DNA from: JACTMZ01 sp044359955
Lineage (GTDB): Bacteria > Verrucomicrobiota > Verrucomicrobiia > Chthoniobacterales > JACTMZ01
NCBI GenBank assembly: GCA_044359955.1
Contig: JBIKLF010000039.1
Location: forward strand, 1 to 5,035
Length of the DNA: 5,035 bases
Reading direction: 5' to 3'
Shown: one piece after another, positions 1-5,035 of the stretch
Numbering within the stretch: the first letter of the stretch is position 1
Layout: every line of letters begins with the position of its first letter
The notes under the pieces: generated by a model
The model's input: only the letters and a program-made list of their open reading frames with translations
The model's database searches: none
Told to the model about the DNA's origin: nothing
Position numbers and translations under genes: made by a program

Positions 1-43
1 CGGCGACGCTCCGGCTCCACCTGCGGGGGTCGGCACGCAGCCG

Positions 44-3000
44 ATGGGCAACAACGAGGCGGCCTTTGGAATCGCTAATACCACCAAGTACGCCCGCTAC
101 ATCCACCGCGATCAGACCGCCGCCGCCGCCCCCGACCAATATGCCGAGCTAATCCAGGGCCGCTCTGGCGCCGGTGCCCCGGGCGCGCCCGGCGCGCCCG
201 GTGCGCCGCCGACGCCCGTTGCTACCGGTGGACTGGACTACCACGACGTTTACCGGCTCCTTCCGACACTGTTTCCTGTTGCCGGAGCCCCAGGGGCGAT
301 AGCAGGGGCGGTAGCAGGGGGGGTGTCGCCGGAAATGGCGGATATGTCGATCGAGGATGTGCGGAAACAGCCCGACGATGCAAACCGCGCCTGGTGCGAG
401 CGGCAGCACTTTGTCGCCCGCCTGCTCACCAACTACGAGCAGATTATGGTCGACTTCCTCGAGCATGTGTTCGCCGTCTCCGGGCCGCTGGTCGAGCCCC
501 GATTTTCCCCCGAAGGCGGAATCCGGCTCAACTTCTCGAAGCTTCGAAGTGAGCTCGAGAACATTATGGCCGTGGTTCGACAGTACTACGACCAGTTTCG
601 GCCGTACCTCGACGACCAGGTCGTGAAGCGGTTCGAGGATCCGGGTGTCCCCGGCTCGATCGCTTGGGTGAGCAAGAACCTCTTCGACGACTTCATCCTG
701 GGGGACGACTCCACCGGCACGAATGTCGACTCAACCGGGCTCGAACGGCTGGCCCGGCTGGTGCAAACAGTGTTTGCGAACCTCACCCGTGACACCGGGA
801 TTTCCTTCGCGGGGATCGGCAGCGCCGCTGCCGGCGGCGCCGGCGCCGCTGACTTCAGCGTGGTCGGATCGCCGCCGCCCACCGATGCAACACGGCGGGA
901 ATGGTTCGGCAATGTATTCGCGCGCCTTGTGCACTACGATGCGCAGCTAAAGCAAACAGATGGTGTTGCTGTCAACGTCGCGAGACACAACCCGCTATCC
1001 CACGTGTTCGACGCGAGGACCCTAAACGTCCCGGTGACCTCGGCGCCTTTGACGAACACCCGGCTTATCGGGCTGATCGGTACGTCGACGACACGCGGCG
1101 CCGCCGGTGCCCCGCCGACAGTCATCAATCGGCCGCAGGCTGGCCCGGCCGCCGGCCGGGCAGACGCCCTCCGTCTTCCGCTGTACCTCGCCGACGAAGG
1201 CGAGTCGGCCGCGACCCACCGTAGCCTGCTGTTCAGCTTCAACCAGCTCGTGGCCCGGTTCCTCGCCACGTTCATCGACGGCGCGGGTGGGCGGAAAATC
1301 TACCTAAACCTGATCAATGCCTTTGCCAACGGCACGGTCGGAATGTCGGTCCAGGACCCCGCCCGTAGCGCGTTCCCCGATCTGTGTGTGGCCAACACCG
1401 CCTTTGGGGCCCGGGGAGACCCCAAGCCGACAGCGGTCCTCTTTCAATCGCTGGCGTTCGCGCTGCAGCGGATGGTCAAGGACATCGGGCGCTCGGGTGA
1501 AGCCGCATACACCCAGCCCTCCCTTACGGAGGTGCCCATTTACATGAAGGAGTCGATGCGAGCGAATCTTCCGGGGTTCATCAAGCTGTTCGAAACACTT
1601 GCCCGCAAGTGCGACTTCATAAAGCGGGCGTTCCAGCAAAGCGGCGCAATCCGTCTTAACCGCCCCTCGCAGCAGCACAGTCTCAACGGCACCGCCTTGA
1701 TTCAAGGCGGAGGTGGGGCTGTGGCTGTGGCGGATACCACGGTCGCGGTGATCCAAAACGGCACCGGCGCTGTTGCCATCAACGATGACGTCATCGCCAC
1801 TGACCACTTCGTCGAGGGCTCGTACAATGCATTGAACACCCTTACGTCGACGGAGTTCAACAGCGAGGCAATGAAGGCCCGGCTCGCGGCAATCATCGAT
1901 TCGATTGCTGGGGGCTGCGCGACCCTCGCCACTTCCTCCGCCGAGTGCTTGAAGGAGCTGGGGGACGCTCCCGTGTACTGCCAGACTGGCGACGGGTCGA
2001 TCGAGCAGTATCGCGCCCGAAACGACGGGGCCCTCCCGCTGATGCCGCTGTCGCTGGCCTTTCGGCTTCTGCGGCAGCCCAAATTGCTTGATGCCGTTCC
2101 CGACCAGTGGTGGGGAGTGTCGGCAATGGGTTTGGTGGCGGACGTCGACCTTTGGCCGATGCACATCATGGGAACGGCCGAGTTTAAGCTGGCCTACGGC
2201 ACCCGCCAGCTCCTGGCACAAGCGACCCCCGTGGGGGCCGATCAGCTTCCGGGGGTTAAGGCAATGCTCGACGCGTACAACGGGGTGACCGCCCGGCGGG
2301 AACAGATCGAGGAGGCGGGCTACCTTAAGTTCGTGCAGTCGGTCGTGGCCGCCCTCCGCCAGGCGGTCGACACCCGCCGGTACCGGGCGGTCTTGGCCCC
2401 GGTTGAGATCGCGCCGGCGGTGGCCGACCCCTTTACCGCGGCTCGCGGAATGCAGACCGCTGTGTTGCAGGGCAAGGAGAACCCCCGCGGGGCCACCGCG
2501 GTCTTCGCCCTCGACGCGGAGGCCGCGCCCGACGCCCAGGCGGTGGTGACCTTCGTGGAGAGCACTGACCAGGAGGGGAACCGCAAAAAGATCGCGGACC
2601 AGGTCGGGGGGACGGTCGGCGCCGGGGGCGCCAGCGGCCGGAAGGCGGAGCTGTACGCGAACCTGATCGACCTCAACATCATGCCGATCAACCTCCACGC
2701 GCTGATGCGAGGGGTCCCCCTGGCGAACCTGTACAACTTTGCGTACACCTTTGACCAGCTCATCGCCTCGATGTACGGGAAGCAGGCATCTGTGCTTGTC
2801 GGAAATCCGACTGACACCACCACCATGTTCCTGAGGCTCCTGTCGGACCCCTTCCTTGAGGTCCCCTGGGATCAGTACGGGAGTGAGACCCACTCGATGG
2901 GGTCGGGCGGCTTTGTCCACCGGATGTTCCGGGGGGACAACGGCCTGGGAATGGGGCGCCCCAAGTTCCTGTCGGACCAGCTGGCGAACAAGGCCCTGTA

Positions 3001-4660
3001 CATCAGCATCTACCAGGATGCGGCCGACCTCGACGAGGGCGGGCCCGCGGTGGGGATCGGCCGGGCTCGGGGCTCTGAGGGAGGGGGCTCGCCCATGACC
3101 AGAATCTGGGCTCAGCTTTCCGGGCCGATGGTTGCGGAAATGGAGCGCCTTACCTTGACCGCCACGATTGTAGCTGCGGGAGGAACTGTGGTTCCAGCCG
3201 CCGGGTTGACCCAACGGTTTGCGGCCGGCAATCGCAGAACTCCGGCGTTCGAAAAGTGGCTGGACGACGCGATTCAACTGGGTCGGGACCTGGTGGCGCT
3301 GCTCAATTCGGGTCGAGCGACGGCGCGAAGCTACTTTGGCAGGCTCATTACGCGACTAAATGGGCGTGCGCCAGGGGCCCGCTTCTTCAGCCGGGCTCAA
3401 GTCGACGGTATGTTTACGATGATGGGACGGGTAATTACCCCAGCGGCGGGGTACAGCTGGGGCGACGGCGAGCTGCCCCGCACTGAGGACATTGGCCGCG
3501 CAATACGAGCGGCTGTTGACTTCGACCCTCTAGGGCGAATGAACGCAGCCATAGAAGTGGCGCGCGCCGCCGGGGATGCAGCCGCGGTGGCTCGAATCCG
3601 GGGCGACATCGCGACACTGCGCGGCCAGGTAGAGGCGCAGAGAGCTGCCGCCGAAGCGCAGGTGCCCGCCCTTCAAGCACTGACGGCCACAGCACAGGCC
3701 AATGCTAATGCCAACCTCGCGGATCCAGCTTTGGCTGCCACCCTTGCGCAAGCTCAAGCCATTCAAGCTCTTGCAGAGGGCGCGAGAGACAATCTAGCCA
3801 CACTGGTTGGCAATGCGGATGTCGTATTGACCGCAGCGGTGCCAGGCCCTGCGGGAGTAGTTCCGGCGCCCCTGGACGGAATGGTAGCGCAAGCGAACTT
3901 GCCGCTGTCCGCGGAGTGGTTTGCCTCGATGGCCGGGGTGGCCACAGCCGTTCTGGCCGGATTTGAGCTTGTAAAGACATCGCGGGCTCCGGCACTGACC
4001 GCCGGAGTTGTAGCAGCTCTCAATGCCGCTATCGATCCGTTGCAGCAACCACCGACGGCCGGCTTGATCAATACCGCTCTCGACGAGCCCTCACCCAATT
4101 TGGGGCTAATGGTCGCTCTCATCACAGATCATGGCGGCAATGTACTGAACCCGATCAGGATACTGCGACAGGAACGTGTCATAAGATCGCCGATTGGCGC
4201 AGTACTGCAAGCAGTACTTTCGGAGTCGGCCAGGACGGTTGCGCCGGTCGCCTACACGATCGCAACGGCAAGTCGCCAAATTGGCCCACGGTCGGCCAAA
4301 ATCTCCTACCTGCAGGCCACCGAAACGGGAGCCCCAGGAGAACGACCCGGCACCACTTCCAGGATCGTGGAGGTGCCCGTCTCCTTTAACGCCAAGATGA
4401 AGCTCGAGACCATCGGCAAGCTCCGCTTTGACACGCGGTTTGTCCGCAAGCTCATGTTCATCACCAACGTCGGCCGGCTCCTGCGGCTCAAGCTCCAGCG
4501 GGAGCTCCTGGAGGAGCGCCGGGCGGTCGTGGGCTCGATCCGGACCCTGGCCCCGGGCGTTACCGAGTACGGGCAGGACCCTTTTGGCGCCGACGACGTC
4601 TACGAGTCCCGAACCTACGCGGGCGAGCCCCGCTTCCCCTCGACACGGTCCGGGCTCTAA
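44..4660 (+). CDS. Putative NCLDV major core protein (pp220/p150-like, P4a superfamily), possibly 5'-partial
   Basis: Inferred role: internal structural protein of the viral core shell. Seen: 1538 codons ending in TAA at 4658-4660, with no signal peptide or clear membrane segment. Segments in order: MGN N-terminus; Gly-Ala-Pro repeat (44-55); helical region with NYEQIMVDFLEHVF near 129-143; central core with AGGCATL (622-628) and PLMPLS (665-670); DQWW (687-690); NIMPINLHALMR (878-889) leading to YTFDQL (901-906); GRPKFLSDQL (971-980); Ala-rich helical insert with likely coiled coil (about 1166-1265); C-terminal FDTRFVRKL (1462-1470) and VTEYGQDPFG (1506-1515). From memory, these blocks match the C-terminal part of ASFV pp220 and core proteins of other giant viruses; mature ASFV p150 is of similar length. 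The frame is open from 44 back to base 2, so the true start may lie outside the window. ATG44 is preferred because G-N-N-E-A fits the N-myristoylation pattern and ASFV pp220 also begins MGN. The reading frame is very secure, the family moderately so. Confidence 0.68.
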   Translation: MGNNEAAFGIANTTKYARYIHRDQTAAAAPDQYAELIQGRSGAGAPGAPGAPGAPPTPVATGGLDYHDVYRLLPTLFPVAGAPGAIAGAVAGGVSPEMADMSIEDVRKQPDDANRAWCERQHFVARLLTNYEQIMVDFLEHVFAVSGPLVEPRFSPEGGIRLNFSKLRSELENIMAVVRQYYDQFRPYLDDQVVKRFEDPGVPGSIAWVSKNLFDDFILGDDSTGTNVDSTGLERLARLVQTVFANLTRDTGISFAGIGSAAAGGAGAADFSVVGSPPPTDATRREWFGNVFARLVHYDAQLKQTDGVAVNVARHNPLSHVFDARTLNVPVTSAPLTNTRLIGLIGTSTTRGAAGAPPTVINRPQAGPAAGRADALRLPLYLADEGESAATHRSLLFSFNQLVARFLATFIDGAGGRKIYLNLINAFANGTVGMSVQDPARSAFPDLCVANTAFGARGDPKPTAVLFQSLAFALQRMVKDIGRSGEAAYTQPSLTEVPIYMKESMRANLPGFIKLFETLARKCDFIKRAFQQSGAIRLNRPSQQHSLNGTALIQGGGGAVAVADTTVAVIQNGTGAVAINDDVIATDHFVEGSYNALNTLTSTEFNSEAMKARLAAIIDSIAGGCATLATSSAECLKELGDAPVYCQTGDGSIEQYRARNDGALPLMPLSLAFRLLRQPKLLDAVPDQWWGVSAMGLVADVDLWPMHIMGTAEFKLAYGTRQLLAQATPVGADQLPGVKAMLDAYNGVTARREQIEEAGYLKFVQSVVAALRQAVDTRRYRAVLAPVEIAPAVADPFTAARGMQTAVLQGKENPRGATAVFALDAEAAPDAQAVVTFVESTDQEGNRKKIADQVGGTVGAGGASGRKAELYANLIDLNIMPINLHALMRGVPLANLYNFAYTFDQLIASMYGKQASVLVGNPTDTTTMFLRLLSDPFLEVPWDQYGSETHSMGSGGFVHRMFRGDNGLGMGRPKFLSDQLANKALYISIYQDAADLDEGGPAVGIGRARGSEGGGSPMTRIWAQLSGPMVAEMERLTLTATIVAAGGTVVPAAGLTQRFAAGNRRTPAFEKWLDDAIQLGRDLVALLNSGRATARSYFGRLITRLNGRAPGARFFSRAQVDGMFTMMGRVITPAAGYSWGDGELPRTEDIGRAIRAAVDFDPLGRMNAAIEVARAAGDAAAVARIRGDIATLRGQVEAQRAAAEAQVPALQALTATAQANANANLADPALAATLAQAQAIQALAEGARDNLATLVGNADVVLTAAVPGPAGVVPAPLDGMVAQANLPLSAEWFASMAGVATAVLAGFELVKTSRAPALTAGVVAALNAAIDPLQQPPTAGLINTALDEPSPNLGLMVALITDHGGNVLNPIRILRQERVIRSPIGAVLQAVLSESARTVAPVAYTIATASRQIGPRSAKISYLQATETGAPGERPGTTSRIVEVPVSFNAKMKLETIGKLRFDTRFVRKLMFITNVGRLLRLKLQRELLEERRAVVGSIRTLAPGVTEYGQDPFGADDVYESRTYAGEPRFPSTRSGL
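173..208 (+). repeat. In-frame 9-bp tandem repeat coding (Gly-Ala-Pro)4
   Basis: Four Gly-Ala-Pro triplets, residues 44-55. Two of the 9-base units, at 182-190 and 191-199, are identical (GGCGCGCCC), and the flanking units differ at third positions. This is a short collagen-like G-X-Y run that probably forms a flexible linker between the N-terminal tail and the first folded part (starting near LDYHDVYRLLP). The identical units suggest recent slippage, so copy number could vary between isolates. It is too short to form a collagen triple helix by itself. Confidence 0.8.
293..328 (+). repeat. Degenerate 12-bp tandem repeat with G tracts
   Basis: Three 12-base units: GGGGCGATAGCA (293-304), GGGGCGGTAGCA (305-316) and a diverged GGGGGGGTGTCG (317-328). 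They encode a Gly-Ala-Ile/Val-Ala type repeat (residues 84-95) within a small, hydrophobic, low-complexity linker. The first two units differ at one base. Like the repeat at 173-208, it lies in the N-terminal region, which looks less constrained than the core. Confidence 0.6.
3116..4360 (+). other. Ala-rich, lower-GC internal segment of the core protein
   Basis: Residues about 1025-1439 differ from both flanks. The composition is rich in Ala, Gln, Leu and Val. From MNAAIEVARAAGD (starting at 1166) to about 1265 the sequence reads as long amphipathic helix with likely coiled coil, followed by Pro/Gly-containing linkers. Codons often end in A or T, in contrast to the GC-ending codons before and after. 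As hand-counted samples, bases 2461-2520 contain 43 G+C of 60, and 3781-3840 contain 34 of 60. None of the recognised family blocks falls here. I infer a variable insert between the conserved central core and the C-terminal block. Boundaries are approximate. Confidence 0.55.
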
Positions 4661-4693
4661 GCTGGCCGGCCCAGCTTTGGCCAGCGGGCCGGC
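4661..4693 (+). terminator. GC-rich hairpin directly after the stop codon, probable mRNA 3'-end signal
   Basis: The inverted repeat begins at the base after TAA. GCCGGCCC (4665-4672) is perfectly complementary to GGGCCGGC (4686-4693), leaving a 13-base loop. Competing pairings exist: GCTGGCC (4661-4667) with GGCCAGC (4679-4685), and GCTGG (4661-4665) with CCAGC (4671-4675). There is no U-tract, so it is not a classical bacterial intrinsic terminator. Palindromic hairpins at gene ends are known to mark transcript 3' ends in mimivirus and several other giant viruses, and I infer the same role here. Confidence 0.6.
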
Positions 4694-4737
4694 TCCTTAC
4701 GCCCAGGCGAACTCGTCTCGGTACATAGCACACCGCG

Positions 4738-4750
4738 CAGCGACTCGCTG
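4738..4750. repeat. 13-base palindrome with 6-bp arms
   Basis: CAGCGA (4738-4743) and TCGCTG (4745-4750) are perfect inverted repeats around a single C. As RNA the loop would be too tight for all six pairs, so about five could form. On DNA it could be a binding site for a dimeric protein. It lies between the two larger hairpins; function is unknown and it could be chance. Confidence 0.35.
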
Positions 4751-4771
4751 TGCCGGGAACACACCCACTTA

Positions 4772-4799
4772 TGCCACACCCGCCGGTGCCGGTGTGGCA
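4772..4799. terminator. Second intergenic hairpin, perfect 9-bp stem
   Basis: TGCCACACC (4772-4780) pairs perfectly with GGTGTGGCA (4791-4799) around a 10-base loop. The loop and right arm share a direct repeat, GCCGGT. It sits 112 bases after the stop of the core-protein gene and 39 bases before the next ATG, with TTTTTAT starting 8 bases past the stem. It could be a back-up 3'-end signal for the upstream gene, or an element upstream of the next gene. The stem is clear; the role is inferred. Confidence 0.5.
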
Positions 4800-4806
4800 C
4801 ACCACA

Positions 4807-4813
4807 TTTTTAT
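4807..4813 (+). promoter_or_regulatory. TTTTTAT motif: T5NT-like termination signal or AT-rich promoter element
   Basis: TTTTTAT is the only run of five T I can find on the + strand, and it lies in the intergenic region. It matches the poxvirus early termination signal T5NT. It also lies about 26 bases upstream of the ATG at 4839, where an AT-rich late or TATA-like promoter element would be expected in an NCLDV. The two readings cannot be separated from sequence alone. Confidence 0.4.
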
Positions 4814-4838
4814 CCCCGGAGTCCGAACCAAGCCGCAG

Positions 4839-5035
4839 ATGAGCGGCGAGCCCAAAAAGCGCGCCGCCCGGATCCCCGCCCCCGGGGCGCCCCGCGTGAC
4901 CTTTGAGGGGTACGTCACCGTCCCCGACGACTTCGGCCGGCTCCGGTTCCTCCTGCCGCCGCGGGAGGCGGCGGCCCTCCGCCGGGCGGTGCCCGCCCCC
5001 CCGGGGGGGCCCCCCCCCGGGCTGGCCTGGCGGAC
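4839..5035 (+). CDS. Unrecognised basic Pro/Arg-rich protein, 3'-truncated by window end
   Basis: An open frame of 65 codons without a stop runs from ATG4839 to the window edge. The protein begins MSGEPKKRAARIPAPGAPR, followed by VTFEGYVTVPDDFGRLRFLL, and then a Pro/Gly-rich stretch. The N-terminus is basic (KKR) and probably disordered; the middle part looks like beta strand. I do not recognise a family. Codons end overwhelmingly in G or C, as in the best-conserved parts of the upstream gene, which supports real coding. The start was chosen because it is the first in-frame ATG after the hairpin and the AT-rich motif; the frame stays open further upstream without another in-frame ATG in the intergenic bases I checked (back to about 4755). 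The gene is in the same direction as the core-protein gene, 178 bases downstream. The homopolymer cluster at 4996-5021 makes the frame beyond it less certain. Confidence 0.55.
   Translation, partial: MSGEPKKRAARIPAPGAPRVTFEGYVTVPDDFGRLRFLLPPREAAALRRAVPAPPGGPPPGLAWR
4996..5021. repeat. C7-G7-C9-G3 homopolymer cluster
   Basis: Seven C (4996-5002), seven G (5003-5009), nine C (5010-5018) and three G (5019-5021) follow each other directly. The C7/G7 part is a perfect palindrome, and G7/C9 can pair as well. In the frame of the partial gene it encodes a Pro-Pro-Gly-Gly-Pro-Pro-Pro-Gly run. Such tracts are prone to polymerase slippage and to sequencing length errors. Confidence 0.75.

Noticed and set aside
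44..208. Bacterial collagen-like or secreted surface protein
   Set aside because: Only four Gly-X-Y triplets are present, there is no signal peptide, and the conserved blocks further on point to a viral core protein.
293..323. Possible G-quadruplex from three G tracts
   Set aside because: There are only three separate tracts with 8-base loops; a fourth would have to come from splitting the final G7. It is better explained as the 12-bp coding repeat.
1144..1160. CCCGGCC/GGCCGGG inverted repeat with 3-base loop
   Set aside because: It is a perfect 7-bp stem but lies inside the coding sequence in an Ala/Gly/Pro stretch (GPAAGRA). GC-only palindromes of this size are likely by chance at this composition.
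1304..3277. 657-codon open frame on the minus strand
   Set aside because: It lies fully inside the core-protein gene. Long antisense frames are expected in GC-rich coding DNA, and its translation is Arg/Gly/His/Pro-rich with no recognisable motif.
4560..4805. 81-codon minus-strand frame across the gene end and intergenic region
   Set aside because: Its Arg-rich, low-information translation runs through both hairpins and the 3' end of the main gene, and I see no promoter-like element for it.
4771..4842. 23-codon upstream frame whose TGA overlaps the ATG at 4839 (ATGA)
   Set aside because: Its start codon and the next few codons are the hairpin arm itself. The overlap is suggestive of coupling, but the peptide is Pro-rich and shows no sign of selection, so chance is more likely.

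Overview
The window is GC-rich (sampled 60-base lines run from about 57 to 72 percent GC). It is dominated by one very long open frame on the + strand, followed by a 178-base intergenic stretch full of inverted repeats and then the start of a second + strand gene cut by the window edge. I see no tRNA, rRNA, CRISPR array, insertion sequence or ordinary bacterial operon structure.

The long protein (at least 1538 residues) has several blocks that I recall from the internal core proteins of nucleocytoplasmic large DNA viruses (NCLDVs, Nucleocytoviricota): the family of the C-terminal (p150) part of African swine fever virus polyprotein pp220, related core proteins of other giant viruses, and more distantly poxvirus P4a. 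The blocks are PLMPLS near residue 665, NIMPINLHALMR to YTFDQL at 878-906, GRPKFLSDQL at 971-980, and a C-terminal block with FDTRFVRKL and VTEYGQDPFG. This comes from memory of the family, not from a search. The best reading is a GC-rich giant virus, or a metagenomic contig of one. I cannot place it in a named lineage; medusavirus, mollivirus and pandoravirus show that GC-rich members exist.

Layout: 1-43 is open in the same frame as the long gene, so that gene may start before the window or at the ATG at 44, which gives an MGN N-terminus. 44-4660 is the core-protein gene. It has a short collagen-like Gly-Ala-Pro repeat near the N-terminus, a conserved central core (about residues 606-990), an Ala-rich and partly helical insert with lower GC (about 1025-1439), and a conserved C-terminal block. 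4661-4838 carries a strong GC-rich hairpin starting right after the stop codon, a short palindrome, a second perfect 9-bp hairpin, and the only TTTTTAT on this strand. 4839-5035 is the start of an unrecognised basic, Pro/Arg-rich protein that runs off the window through a C7-G7-C9 homopolymer cluster.

If the assignment is right, the main product is an abundant structural protein of the layer between the inner membrane and the core, probably processed by a viral SUMO-1-like cysteine protease. The hairpins would act in forming mRNA 3' ends, as palindromes do in several giant viruses.
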